From Oxalobacteraceae bacterium (GTDB taxonomy: Bacteria > Pseudomonadota > Gammaproteobacteria > Burkholderiales > Burkholderiaceae_D), in assembly GCA_027485795.1 (NCBI GenBank), contig JAIXQK010000156.1, positions 1 through 44,348 of the forward strand: 44,348 bases of DNA. Reading direction: 5' to 3'. A model generated the notes under the pieces. It had not been told where the DNA came from, ran no database searches, and saw nothing but the letters and a program-made list of their open reading frames with translations. Numbering within the stretch: position 1 is the first letter of the stretch; each line of letters begins with the position of its first letter. This document shows positions 25,439 to 35,380 of this stretch, in pieces. The translations under genes and the position numbers were made by a program.

Positions 25439-26758
25439 TTAAAGTGGCGTTGAAAGTGACCGTATTTTAGGTTGCTGCATCTCAGTGCTGGGCCAGTCCG
25501 CAGCTGGCGTGGTGCCGCCTAATGCAACTGCCATACGAGCGCGCGATGCATCAACTTCAAAACCTCTTGGTGTAGTCACCTCGGTCTGTGATGAAGTTAA
25601 CTGTGTATCGCCCATTGCGACAACACTGCCGACAATTTTTCTTAAGAATTGAAGATTTGCGCCACCGCCTGCGAAAACCACATCGAGATGAGAAATTCCG
25701 TGATTTGAAGTCTGAAGTTGTGTTTTAAACTGGGAAGCCGCGTCCTCAAGCATTTCTTTGATTGCAGCTTTTAAACCCGCCGCCATTTTTTGGAGTTTGT
25801 CTGTGCGAACGAGTTCTTCTCGCGAAATTTGTACATTTCGGAAAACCAGACTGCCCGTCTCGAAAAGCGTTTCTTTGGATCGGCGAATATCATTTTTCAG
25901 TACTAAAAGATCAACGCTGCCATTTTGGCCGAGTCTTTTTGTGACTAATTTTATTAGAGCGTCGTCGATTTCATCGCCCGCACCGAACAAGCTACGTGCA
26001 GGTGTCATCGGGATAAGCTTTCGAGTCACCTTCGAATAGTCATCTGGCAAAACAGACACAAATAGACCGAGGTCGATAGTGCCCGCACCAACGTCCACCA
26101 CTAAAGTTGCGCTACGGTTGTTTGGGGAGGGATCCGGAAGTAACTCAAGCGCAGCAGCGACAGGTTCTTCAACGTCTACATCGAAAGTTAGTTTTCCAGA
26201 CGTTTGACTTACTTTTTTATACCAGTGCATAAACTGATCAGTACTCATCTCATGGGTTATCGCTGTCCCATTAGCGCTGAATGCAATATGGCTAAGTTGA
26301 TCGTAAATAGAGGCTATTCTTTGTCGATCCGAGGTGCTCCAGACGGGATGACTTATGCGAAATGAGAGAGTGTTGGTTTTTACCTTAAAAATATGTTTAG
26401 CTGCCACTACGGAATCTTGTACTGCTACCGCCAGTAAACCAGCGATTAGTTGAAATCGCGAGAAAGGTGCGCGACTCACTTCCGACTTATGTACCTGAGA
26501 GATGTTTGTTGGACTGAGCCAGGATTTCGGGCTTGATTCAAAAAGCAATCGTGGCTGGGCAGTGAGACCTGCCTCAAGTGCTTTGACACCAAAAAAAATC
26601 TTGTCGCCAGCAATTGGAATAAAGATAGCGCTAGGAATAGATGCATTATCAATTTGGCTTCCTGGCGCAATTGGAAGCGGATGCGACACCGAATCCTTTT
26701 GTCTACGTATTGCGGCTCTAATAGAACTGGTCCCGAAATCAATGCATAGAGCGTCCAC
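25439..26758 (-). CDS. Hsp70-like (ASKHA) ATPase without substrate domain
   Basis: The 439-residue protein has the actin/Hsp70 nucleotide fold: phosphate-1 loop IDFGTSSIR (6-14), the connect motif EEPVAAALEL (197-206), phosphate-2 loop VVDVGAGTIDLGLF (220-233) and the adenosine motif VVFAGGGANL (around 355). The length equals an ATPase domain plus a short tail, so the substrate-binding domain and lid of DnaK are missing. A GTG start at 26758 has AAAGGTGA upstream, 11 bp after the partner gene. It cannot be the housekeeping DnaK. Without a DnaJ or GrpE neighbour, the 449-residue protein upstream is the likely partner. Confidence 0.85.
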   Translation of the reverse strand: MDALCIDFGTSSIRAAIRRQKDSVSHPLPIAPGSQIDNASIPSAIFIPIAGDKIFFGVKALEAGLTAQPRLLFESSPKSWLSPTNISQVHKSEVSRAPFSRFQLIAGLLAVAVQDSVVAAKHIFKVKTNTLSFRISHPVWSTSDRQRIASIYDQLSHIAFSANGTAITHEMSTDQFMHWYKKVSQTSGKLTFDVDVEEPVAAALELLPDPSPNNRSATLVVDVGAGTIDLGLFVSVLPDDYSKVTRKLIPMTPARSLFGAGDEIDDALIKLVTKRLGQNGSVDLLVLKNDIRRSKETLFETGSLVFRNVQISREELVRTDKLQKMAAGLKAAIKEMLEDAASQFKTQLQTSNHGISHLDVVFAGGGANLQFLRKIVGSVVAMGDTQLTSSQTEVTTPRGFEVDASRARMAVALGGTTPAADWPSTEMQQPKIRSLSTPL

Positions 26759-26769
26759 AAAATCACCTT

Positions 26770-28119
26770 TCAGTTCACTGGGAAGACCAATGCACGAGTC
26801 AGAACTCTTTGGGAATTATCGCTTCTCGTTAAGGTAACGCCAGGTATTTCAATTCGGACGTTATTGGGTGGTTGGGAGCTGCTATCTCCAAGGAAATGTT
26901 GAAGCGGTTGATACGGAACTAAATCGCCTTTTGATCCATACATTTCTATTTTCGCTTTGCTGGCAACTAGATAAATTAAAGAGTTCACTTCATTTGCGAC
27001 AGACTGATCCGGGAGATCGGAGCAGTACCGATACCAAGAAATTAAAAGGGCTGCTATCTGTTCTTGAATTCCAGAATGAGCAGATAGTTCATCGCTACCT
27101 TCAATCGAAGGATCTTTTGTCGGAAAAAGGATGGCTTTAACTAGCTCTCGATCGGATATGAATTTTGCCGAAGCTTTTTCTATTGGTAAGCAATGAGAGG
27201 CGAATTCCAAAAGCTGTCTGACCTCGGCAGTATTGTTCATTCCATACATTTTTACGTGCTGTAGTAAGATACTGACTATTCGAGAGCTTAGAGGGTAAAG
27301 ATTTTTTTGAAGCAGTTTTGGTAAACCTCCAGGTTGCTTCGAGAGGATTGTTAGGCCCTGAAGAGTTTTTTCTCTAAGCAGTACTGTCGGCTCGCGAGAA
27401 CTTATCGTTTCTAAAATCCCGAACGTAGATTTTTGAATTTCGATAATGACTTTCGAAGAAGAGTGATTTTTTTGACTAAGGTCGACTACCGACGAAGCCA
27501 AATCACAAAACTCCTCCTCAAAATAACCACCTGATTCGATTTCGCGCGATGGCAATAACTTAGCTACTGATTTGAGTACTTGATTAACGTGATCAAGATC
27601 GGTTGTTTGCTCCGCCCGAATTATGCTCGACAGTTCCTTGACTAAATCAGCATATGTAGTGCTGGACGCGATGGCTAATTTTACGAGTTCGTTGGCAAGT
27701 GCTTTGCTTGTTTGTGTATTTATTGCTTCTCTCAGGGCATAAGAAATCTTCCAGCTTGCTTTTAATGGTCCAAAAAGTTTGATAGCACCAATCCGCTCGT
27801 CATCGTTAGCTAAGGTGTTCAAAGCGGGTGGAGCAGTATCAATCCACCGTAGCGGTCGGATTTTTTGCTTGGCTGCAGACTTGCTTCCTTTAACTATCGC
27901 CAAACCAATAAGCCCTAGACACTGATACGCAAGTACTTCATCGGTTTCTTTTTGAAGTTTTATTGCAAGCAGATTCACCTTCCGATCGATTTCCTCAGCG
28001 AACTTTTGGTCAATCTTTTTTTTGCTCAGTGGTAGCAGCGTTCTCAATATAGCAATAATTTCAGCGGTCTCGGCTTCATTGCTGGCTGGTGTATTCGAGG
28101 GTGGGACAAATGTAGTCAT
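26770..28119 (-). CDS. large helical protein paired with the Hsp70-like ATPase
   Basis: The 449-residue protein is not recognised. It is predicted by eye to be almost wholly alpha-helical (ALANELVKLAIASSTTYADL, LLREKTLQGLTILSKQPGGL and similar amphipathic runs), suggesting a HEAT-like scaffold, and ends with a beta-rich tail (VRIEIPGVTLTRSD) of about 50 residues. It has no catalytic motif, membrane segment or signal. It is the first gene of a two-gene minus-strand unit with the Hsp70-like ATPase 11 bp downstream, divergent from the PLD-helicase operon. Confidence 0.7.
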   Translation of the reverse strand: MTTFVPPSNTPASNEAETAEIIAILRTLLPLSKKKIDQKFAEEIDRKVNLLAIKLQKETDEVLAYQCLGLIGLAIVKGSKSAAKQKIRPLRWIDTAPPALNTLANDDERIGAIKLFGPLKASWKISYALREAINTQTSKALANELVKLAIASSTTYADLVKELSSIIRAEQTTDLDHVNQVLKSVAKLLPSREIESGGYFEEEFCDLASSVVDLSQKNHSSSKVIIEIQKSTFGILETISSREPTVLLREKTLQGLTILSKQPGGLPKLLQKNLYPLSSRIVSILLQHVKMYGMNNTAEVRQLLEFASHCLPIEKASAKFISDRELVKAILFPTKDPSIEGSDELSAHSGIQEQIAALLISWYRYCSDLPDQSVANEVNSLIYLVASKAKIEMYGSKGDLVPYQPLQHFLGDSSSQPPNNVRIEIPGVTLTRSDNSQRVLTRALVFPVN

Positions 28120-28265
28120 TTTGGTATCGATTTGTGCGCCATAACCCCATCATTATCGCTATAAATCTCAGACTTAGCGAACGGCGGTGTTTTCATAAAG
28201 ACAATACTTTGAGGCTGCGTAAAAATCTGATGATGCTTTGAACCTGGATCATTCTTGCATACCGA

Positions 28266-28284
28266 AGGCTCATCAAATGAGCCT
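28266..28284. promoter_or_regulatory. perfect inverted repeat in the divergent control region
   Basis: AGGCTCAT (28266-28273) and ATGAGCCT (28277-28284) are exact inverted copies with 3 bp between them. The repeat lies 30 bp before the -35 box of the rightward promoter and 147 bp before the leftward start codon. No T run follows, so an operator is more likely than a terminator. Confidence 0.5.
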
Positions 28285-28314
28285 CTGCGCTTCTATGCTC
28301 GGCTCTGGGTTAGA

Positions 28315-28343
28315 TTGGACAAATCTTTCCTGCCATCTAATAT
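28315..28343 (+). promoter_or_regulatory. strong candidate sigma70 promoter of the PLD-helicase operon
   Basis: TTGGAC (28315-28320) and TAATAT (28338-28343) are separated by exactly 17 bp. The transcript would first cross the dead HTH gene and then the helicase. Confidence 0.6.
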
Positions 28344-28371
28344 ACTGAAAGTGATATTTTTTGGGAAAGCG

Positions 28372-28548
28372 ATGGTGGCTAAGTTGCCGGCTACCGCCTA
28401 GACCTTTCGAGACGTTACCGAATTCCTCAAGTTAGAAGAGAAGACGATTTATCGACTCGCTCAAAAAGTAAATCTGCTCGGGTTAAAGGTCGCAGGTTCT
28501 TGGCGGTTGAAGTGACCAGACCTCGATGTTTGGATTGCTTATCCCTAA
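28372..28548 (+). pseudogene. dead excisionase-like HTH regulator
   Basis: Read in frame from ATG 28372, the product is a small MerR/excisionase-type HTH: DVTEFLKLEEKTIYRLAQKV, then GLKVAGSWRLK, then PDLDVWIAYP before the final stop. Two in-frame stops break it, TAG at 28399 near the N-terminus and TGA at 28513 where family members carry a basic residue. Genes of this type often precede restriction or defence operons as small regulators. Stop-codon readthrough is possible but less likely than decay. Confidence 0.75.
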
Positions 28549-28604
28549 ATTCAGGCATCGGGTGGCACGCGACCTGAAGTCCTAAGCTAAACCTCAAAAA
28601 AACT

Positions 28605-31600
28605 ATGCCAAGAATATTCGACAACATTGAAAAGCAACTCCTTCCCGCGCTAGAGGAGACAATGAAGGTTGCTGAACGCGCCGACTTCTGTGTGGGCTAC
28701 TTCAATTTGAGAGGTTGGAGGCATCTGTCGCCGCATGTTGAAAAATGGGACGGTGGCGATGGCAATTGCTGCAGATTGCTGGTTGGAATGCATGTATCCC
28801 AAAGCGATGAGCTAAGGCATTCGCTACGCCAACGTGAGGACGATGATGGCCTAGATAATCAGACGGCAGTTCGTGAAAAACGCCGTATTGCAGAAGAGTT
28901 CAAGCAGCAATTGACGTTCGGTGTGCCGACAAACGATGACGAAGCTTCACTTCAGCAACTGTCCAATCAAATCAGAAGCAAGAAGCTGGTTGTCAGGGTC
29001 TACCTGCGTCATCCCCTGCACGCAAAACTCTATTTACTTCACCGAAACGATGCAAACAATCCGGTCACAGGATTTTTAGGGAGCTCGAATTTGACCCTGG
29101 CTGGCTTGGCTAAGCAGGGCGAACTCAATGTCGACGTCTTAGAGCATGATGCATGCAACAAGCTAGTCGATTGGTTTGAAGATCGATGGAAAGATCGATG
29201 GTGCGTCGATATTTCAAAGGAGTTGGCCGACATCATTGACGAAAGTTGGGCTGGTGAGCGACTTATTCCTCCGTACCATGTCTATTTAAAGATCGCTTAT
29301 CACTTGGCGCAAGAGGCGCGCGCTGGACTCTCCGAATTCACGATTCCAAAAATATTCGGCAAAGAGCTTTTTGATTTCCAGGTTGCGGCGGTAAAGATTG
29401 CTGCCCACCATTTGAATAAAAGGGGCGGAGTGCTCATAGGCGACGTCGTCGGTCTGGGCAAGTCAATGATGGCAACTGCGCTTGCCAAGGTTTTTGAAGA
29501 AGACCATCAAACCGAGACGCTGATCCTTTGTCCTAAAAACCTGGTTCCAATGTGGGAAGACTACGTCTTTCGCTACAGACTTCAAGCCAAAGTTCTTTCG
29601 CTATCGAAAACAATGGCAGAGCTGCCAGAAAAGACACGTCGCTACCGGGTCGTGTTGGTTGATGAATCGCACAACTTGCGCAACAAAGAAGGCAAGCGCT
29701 ACAAGGCAATCCGGGAATACATAGAGCGGAACGACAGCCTATGCATTCTTCTGTCTGCCACTCCGTACAACAAAACATACATTGATCTCTCATCGCAACT
29801 CTCTTTGTTTCTCAGAGAAGATGCCGACATTGGTATTCGGCCAGAGAAGTTAATTAGCCACCTCGGCGGAGAGCATGAATTCATTCGACGGCATCAGTGT
29901 GCAGTACGATCGCTTGCAGCTTTTGAAAAGAGTGATGATGCAGACGATTGGCGCGACTTGATGCGCCTCTACATGGTACGCCGTACACGAGGCTTCATCA
30001 TGCAGCACTATGCAAAAAGCGATGAACGTGGGAAGTACCTGCTGTTCCCAGATGGAACTAAATCGTATTTTCCGAAGCGAATCCCTAAAAATTTGAAGTT
30101 CTCTATCAAAGGGGCAGACAGGTCAGATCCTTACGCGCGCTTTTACTCAACGACAGTGGTCGACGCTATCAACGCCTTGGCATTGCCCCGATATGGGCTG
30201 GGTAATTACGTCGCAAACAATCCAAAATCACCCCCAACACCAAATCAAGCGCATGTCATTGAGGGCCTTTCGCGTGCAGGCACACGATTGATGGGATTTT
30301 GCCGTACGAATTTATTCAAACGACTCGAAAGCGCAGGCCCCGCCTTTTTACTCTCAATTGAGAGACATGTCTTGCGAAACTTTATCGTAATGCATGCGAT
30401 TGAAAATGGTCTGGATATCCCATTGGGCACACAGGGGGCCGAACTCCTGGACACCCAAACACACGATGAGGATCCAGACGATATTTTGGCTGGAGCGGAC
30501 GATGAAGAAGAATCAGGCGATCAAGAGGTCGTAACCAACATAATAACGTCCCTGCGCACAGAGGATGCCTTCCGTGCCCGTGCCGCCAAAGCGTATCAGG
30601 CTTACTCGGGGCCTTTTAAGAAGCGCTTTAAATGGCTGCCTAGCTCTTTGTTCATGGACGATCTATTTAAGGACTTGCAGGCAGATGCACTAAGCCTCAT
30701 GGCTGTTTTGCAACATTGTGGCGACTGGGATCCAGCCAGAGATTCAAAACTCGCCGAGCTAGCAAAATTGGTTCGCACCACACATAGCAAGGAGAAAATT
30801 TTAGTCTTCACACAATTCGCCGATACCGCGCGCTATGTAAAGACTCAATTGGCTGCAATGGGCGTTAAGCAAATCGAAGACGCAACTGGAAACACAGGTG
30901 ACCCTACCAGCCTTGCCTGGCGATTCTCACCAGAATCAAATAAGAAGCTGGACACCATCAAATCAGGCGATAGGCTGCGCGTATTGATAGCCACCGACGT
31001 GCTCTCCGAAGGCCAGAACCTTCAAGATGCGCACATAGTCGTTAACTACGATTTACCTTGGGCCATCATCAGACTTATTCAACGCGCTGGTCGTGTAGAC
31101 CGAATTGGTCAAAAGGCGGATGAAATTTTCTGCTACTCATTTGTTCCGGCAGATGGCGTTGAGACCCTACTTCAATTGCGAGCCCGTGTTCGCAAACGCC
31201 TCAAAGAGCAAGGCGAAGTAGTTGGATCCGATGAGACCTTCTTTGATGACGAAACAAACGAGCAATCCATACGAGATCTGTATACCGAAAAGAGCGGAAT
31301 TCTTGATGACGATGGGGATAACGAAGTGGACTTGGCTTCTTATGCCTACCAAATCTGGAAAAACGCTATAGATGCAGATCCCGCTATTGCCTCGACCATC
31401 GAAGCCATGCCTGATGTCGCATACGCCACCAAGGCTCACGTCGAAACGCCAAAGGCCCCGAAGGGAGCCTTGGTCTACATGCGTACTGCGCAGGGCAATG
31501 ATGCGCTGGCTTGGATTAATGGAGCTGGCGAGTCAGTCACGCAGTCACAACTGACAATCTTGCGTGCAGCAGCATGTGCTCCCAATACCGAAGCACTGCC

Positions 31601-31997
31601 ACGCACTGAACATCACCATTCCCTTACACAAAAGGGCTTGGCGCACATTATTCAAGAAGAGAAATCATTTGGCGGTGCTTTGGGGCGTCCGTCTGGAGCT
31701 CGTTTCAAGACCTACGAACGAATCAAGCGTTACCGCGATAAATTAGGAAATGCTCGGGATCTTTTTATTACGGATGAGCATGTAAGGCGAATCGAACGAA
31801 CGCTGGAGGATATTTACAGATTCCCCCTGTACCAGACAGCGACTGACACACTGAATCGCCAAATTAAAACAGGCCTTGCAGACCAGGAGTTGGTTGATCT
31901 CGTACTTTCATTGCGAGAAGACGGTCGCCTGTGCTTGATAGATGAACAAGAAGCCAATCGAGAATCCAAGTTGATCTGCAGCATGGGCTTGGCTTGA
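28605..31997 (+). CDS. PLD-nuclease-like / SNF2-type helicase fusion
   Basis: The 1130-residue protein has an N-terminal phospholipase D-like domain (1-200) with one HxKxxxxD motif (H139, K141, D149) and GSSNLT (159-164), then an SF2/SNF2 helicase: Walker A GDVVGLGKS (K286), DESH (353-356), LLSATPYNK (382-390), and the RecA2 motifs FTQFADTARY, TDVLSEGQNLQ and QRAGRVDRIGQ. A single HKD motif implies the nuclease works as a dimer. The layout resembles translocases of DISARM (drmD) and related restriction systems. The MTase frame overlaps its stop codon or starts 26 bp later. No obvious ribosome site precedes the ATG. Confidence 0.88.
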   Translation: MPRIFDNIEKQLLPALEETMKVAERADFCVGYFNLRGWRHLSPHVEKWDGGDGNCCRLLVGMHVSQSDELRHSLRQREDDDGLDNQTAVREKRRIAEEFKQQLTFGVPTNDDEASLQQLSNQIRSKKLVVRVYLRHPLHAKLYLLHRNDANNPVTGFLGSSNLTLAGLAKQGELNVDVLEHDACNKLVDWFEDRWKDRWCVDISKELADIIDESWAGERLIPPYHVYLKIAYHLAQEARAGLSEFTIPKIFGKELFDFQVAAVKIAAHHLNKRGGVLIGDVVGLGKSMMATALAKVFEEDHQTETLILCPKNLVPMWEDYVFRYRLQAKVLSLSKTMAELPEKTRRYRVVLVDESHNLRNKEGKRYKAIREYIERNDSLCILLSATPYNKTYIDLSSQLSLFLREDADIGIRPEKLISHLGGEHEFIRRHQCAVRSLAAFEKSDDADDWRDLMRLYMVRRTRGFIMQHYAKSDERGKYLLFPDGTKSYFPKRIPKNLKFSIKGADRSDPYARFYSTTVVDAINALALPRYGLGNYVANNPKSPPTPNQAHVIEGLSRAGTRLMGFCRTNLFKRLESAGPAFLLSIERHVLRNFIVMHAIENGLDIPLGTQGAELLDTQTHDEDPDDILAGADDEEESGDQEVVTNIITSLRTEDAFRARAAKAYQAYSGPFKKRFKWLPSSLFMDDLFKDLQADALSLMAVLQHCGDWDPARDSKLAELAKLVRTTHSKEKILVFTQFADTARYVKTQLAAMGVKQIEDATGNTGDPTSLAWRFSPESNKKLDTIKSGDRLRVLIATDVLSEGQNLQDAHIVVNYDLPWAIIRLIQRAGRVDRIGQKADEIFCYSFVPADGVETLLQLRARVRKRLKEQGEVVGSDETFFDDETNEQSIRDLYTEKSGILDDDGDNEVDLASYAYQIWKNAIDADPAIASTIEAMPDVAYATKAHVETPKAPKGALVYMRTAQGNDALAWINGAGESVTQSQLTILRAAACAPNTEALPRTEHHHSLTQKGLAHIIQEEKSFGGALGRPSGARFKTYERIKRYRDKLGNARDLFITDEHVRRIERTLEDIYRFPLYQTATDTLNRQIKTGLADQELVDLVLSLREDGRLCLIDEQEANRESKLICSMGLA

Positions 31998-32023
31998 TCA
32001 CGTGCATAACAACAAAGATAAAA

Positions 32024-35000
32024 ATGACCATAGACGCCGCTCAATTTCAAAAACTCCTGAATGAGTTTCAACTTAGCCGCTTATTTGTCAATGAACTTGG
32101 CTGGGACAAACCCAACCTGCGGGAACAGCCTGTACCGGTCAATGGTCATACCTTCACGTTAACGCAAGTTGCACACAAACGCGGTGTCGCTGTGTTTATG
32201 TGCTCACCAGATGCCTTGGGGTCTGTTCCACCTAGAGCTACGCTCCTGAAAATAGAGAAAGAGGCTACGAAGCTGTCTTATGAGCATTTACTAATTTTCA
32301 CCGATACTTCTCAGAAAGTAATGACCTGGCTATGGGTAGCTCGCGTCCCTGGCCAACCAGCAGCCACCAGAACCCACACGTGGCATAAAGGTACCAGCGG
32401 CGAGGCATTACGCCAAAAGCTAAATCAAATCGTCTGGTCCCTTGAAGAGGAAGAGGCTATTACTCTGACCGACGTCATCAAGGGCTTGCGTAGCGCCTTT
32501 GATCGTGACCGTGTTTCGAAGCGCTTCTATGACCACTTCAAGACCGAGCACCAAGCTTTTTCAGATTTCATTGAAGGTATAGATTCCGAGACGGACCAGG
32601 CTTGGTACGCCTCGCTGATGCTTAACCGCCTAATGTTTGTGTATTTCATCCAGCAAAAAGGCTTTCTGGATGGCAACCCAAACTATCTTTCGGACCGAAT
32701 GGAAGCAGTGCGACAGCAGGCAGGTAAAGGCAAGTTTCATACCTTTTATCGCCAGTTCCTTCGTCGCCTTTTCCATGAAGGACTGGGGCAACACAAAAGG
32801 ACTCGTGTCACTGATCTGTCAAAGCTGATCGGTGACGTGCCCTACCTTAACGGCGGACTTTTCGACGTGCATGAACTCGAGGTTGCCAACCCCGACATCG
32901 AAATCCCAGACGAAGCCTTTCAGCGCCTTTTTAAGTTTTTTGATGCTTACGACTGGCACCTTGACGACCGGCCGCTGTCTTCGGGCAGCGAGATCAATCC
33001 AGATGTGCTGGGCTACATCTTTGAGAAGTACATCAACCAGAAGCAGATGGGGGCGTACTACACCAAAGAGGATATCACCGAGTACATCAGCAAAAACACC
33101 GTCATCCCTCACCTGCTTGATCAGGCACGGGAGCGCTGCAAAGTAGCCTTCGAGGGCGATTTATCCGTCTGGTCGCTACTTAAAACCGACCCAGACCGCT
33201 ACATATACCCCGCGATGAAAACCGGTGTAATAGACCCCAAAGGCCAACTGGTGCCAGTCGCTTTGTTGCCCGATTTCGTGCAAACGGGCATGAACGATCC
33301 AAAGGCGCGTATGTTCGAGCGCCGCTATAACTTGGGGGAGGCCGTCTTCCACATTACATCCTCGAATGGCCAAACACAGCGAGGCACGCTGCCCACAGAA
33401 ACTTGGCGCGAGTATGTGGATCGCCGCAGCCGCTGTATAGACGTTCGCGACAAGCTAACGAATGGAGAGGTAAAAAGCGCAGACGACCTCGTCACGCTTA
33501 ATCTCGACATCCGTCAGTTCATGCAGGACGTGATCGACAACTGCACTAGCCCTGATCTCTTACGCGCTATTTGGCAGGCCATTGTTGGGCGCGTGCCGGA
33601 GCGAGCCAACGAAAAATTCCGCCACGGCATCGCTATCCTTGACCCTACGTGCGGCTCGGGCGCCTTTCTGTTCGCCGCGCTCAACGTTCTCGAACCGCTC
33701 TACGAAGCTTGCCTAGACAGAATGGAGGGCTTTGTAGAGGATGCGAAAAAGCTCGGCAAACCGGGCGAATCCGATTTCATAAAAGTATTGGAGGAAGTCG
33801 GGCACCATCATTCGCGCAGCTACTTCATCTACAAAAACATCATCTTGCACAACCTATTCGGCGTGGACATCATGGCCGAAGCGGTTGAAATCTGTAAGTT
33901 GCGCCTATTCCTTAAGCTGGTGTCGCAAGTTGACGCCGGACGGGAACTGGAACCCCTGCCCGACATCGACTTCAATATTCGTGCTGGCAATACGTTGGTC
34001 GGCTATGCAACAGAGTCGCAGTTCGACTCAGCGAACACGCTTGCCAGTGACCAGACTCATCGGGCCGAAATTAAGGCCAGCACCGCTGACCTGGCTGATG
34101 CCTTTGATTTCTTCCGGCAGCAGCAGACCGTACATGGCGGCAAGGTCACACCTGATGATAAACGCAAGCTGCGCGACAAGCTGAATGGCCTGAGCCTAGA
34201 ACTGGATCGCTACCTTGCTCAGGACTATGGTATCAACCCGCAAAATATTGATCAGTTCACTGCCTGGCGCACCAGCCACCAGCCTCTTCATTGGTTCGCC
34301 GAGTTTTATGGTGTGATGCGTGATGGTGGCTTCGACGTAGTGATTGGAAATCCACCATATATAGAAATACACAAAATCGACGATTATCAAATTAGAGCAG
34401 ATTTTAAGACTTTAGACTGCGGCAACCTCTACGCACCTGTTAGCGAGCGCGCAATGCAAATAGGCAATGCTAAAAAAGGGTACTTAGGATTGATTGTGCC
34501 GTTAAGTGTATTTGCTACTGAACGGATGCGTCCCATTCAAAGATTGCTCAATAACGGTAAGGAGTTCCTTGCTTTAAGTCACTTTGATGTTTATCCAAGC
34601 AGGTTGTTTGAAGGAGCAAAGCAACGTCTAACCATAGTCATACGGAGCAATCGCGAAACACCGAAATTCATCACAAGCACATATCAAAGATGGTTTGGAA
34701 CATTTCGAGATCAACTTTTCCAGTCGTTATCCTACGGGCCTGCAAATTACTCACCTAGCGGCGGAAGTTTGGAAAAGATTTCATGTCAGATCCATTCATC
34801 GGTTTTAAATAAACTTCGATCATATTCTGCTGGGTCGATTAAGGAATCACGAGTATCTCCCGGTTTCTATATTCACCGCATTCCATATAACTACGTCAAA
34901 GCGCTAAATTTCGTGCCATTTTTCTGGAATGAGACTGATGGCGAAAAGAAGTCAGAGGACTACAAACCTTATGCGGCAGTTGAATCAGAACTGAATGATT

Positions 35001-35380
35001 CGATAATTTCAGTGCTCAACTCAAACCTCTTTTTTATGTGGTGGCACTCATCTTTCGAAGGATATCATTGCGGAAAGCACGAAATTACTTCGTTTCCATT
35101 AGGAGCAAATAAATTAAGTTCAGCGATCGCCAGTGAACTTAAGACGCTAGCAAAAACCTTAATGTCAGATTTGGAGCTTAACAAGAATCGCAAAGAAGCT
35201 AATTATAAGAAGACGGGTAAAGTTATTTATGATGAATTTTTTCCTAGAAAGTCAAAAACCGTAATAGATAAGATTGATCTGGCGCTGCAGAAGCATTTTT
35301 CGCTGAGTGATGACGAAACAGACTTCATCATCAACTACGACATCAAGTACCGCATGGGCGCAGTTGACGAAGAAGAATGA
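32024..35380 (+). CDS. Eco57I/PglX-like adenine-specific DNA methyltransferase
   Basis: The 1118-residue protein carries the AdoMet site DPTCGSGAF (about 538-546) and the N6-adenine catalytic motif NPPY (about 775-778, VVIGNPPYIEI), preceded by ALGYIFEKYINQKQMGAYYT-type sequence shared with PglX and DrmMI methylases. The N-terminal 300 residues are a conserved non-catalytic domain, and the AT-richer C-terminal 300 residues should recognise the target. The AT rise after about 34340 fits exchange of the specificity region. The start at 32024 (MTIDAAQF) is preferred; TTG 31994 overlapping the helicase stop is the alternative. Confidence 0.88.
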   Translation: MTIDAAQFQKLLNEFQLSRLFVNELGWDKPNLREQPVPVNGHTFTLTQVAHKRGVAVFMCSPDALGSVPPRATLLKIEKEATKLSYEHLLIFTDTSQKVMTWLWVARVPGQPAATRTHTWHKGTSGEALRQKLNQIVWSLEEEEAITLTDVIKGLRSAFDRDRVSKRFYDHFKTEHQAFSDFIEGIDSETDQAWYASLMLNRLMFVYFIQQKGFLDGNPNYLSDRMEAVRQQAGKGKFHTFYRQFLRRLFHEGLGQHKRTRVTDLSKLIGDVPYLNGGLFDVHELEVANPDIEIPDEAFQRLFKFFDAYDWHLDDRPLSSGSEINPDVLGYIFEKYINQKQMGAYYTKEDITEYISKNTVIPHLLDQARERCKVAFEGDLSVWSLLKTDPDRYIYPAMKTGVIDPKGQLVPVALLPDFVQTGMNDPKARMFERRYNLGEAVFHITSSNGQTQRGTLPTETWREYVDRRSRCIDVRDKLTNGEVKSADDLVTLNLDIRQFMQDVIDNCTSPDLLRAIWQAIVGRVPERANEKFRHGIAILDPTCGSGAFLFAALNVLEPLYEACLDRMEGFVEDAKKLGKPGESDFIKVLEEVGHHHSRSYFIYKNIILHNLFGVDIMAEAVEICKLRLFLKLVSQVDAGRELEPLPDIDFNIRAGNTLVGYATESQFDSANTLASDQTHRAEIKASTADLADAFDFFRQQQTVHGGKVTPDDKRKLRDKLNGLSLELDRYLAQDYGINPQNIDQFTAWRTSHQPLHWFAEFYGVMRDGGFDVVIGNPPYIEIHKIDDYQIRADFKTLDCGNLYAPVSERAMQIGNAKKGYLGLIVPLSVFATERMRPIQRLLNNGKEFLALSHFDVYPSRLFEGAKQRLTIVIRSNRETPKFITSTYQRWFGTFRDQLFQSLSYGPANYSPSGGSLEKISCQIHSSVLNKLRSYSAGSIKESRVSPGFYIHRIPYNYVKALNFVPFFWNETDGEKKSEDYKPYAAVESELNDSIISVLNSNLFFMWWHSSFEGYHCGKHEITSFPLGANKLSSAIASELKTLAKTLMSDLELNKNRKEANYKKTGKVIYDEFFPRKSKTVIDKIDLALQKHFSLSDDETDFIINYDIKYRMGAVDEEE

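Noticed and set aside
25439-26758. Housekeeping DnaK or the MreB/ParM cytoskeletal ATPase
   Set aside because: It is too short for DnaK and lacks the substrate domain and lid; the Hsp70-type connect motif EPVAAALEL argues against MreB and ParM.
28372-28548. Functional recoded gene using TAG and TGA as sense codons
   Set aside because: All other genes in the window use these codons as stops, and no SECIS-like or pyrrolysine context is visible; decay is simpler.
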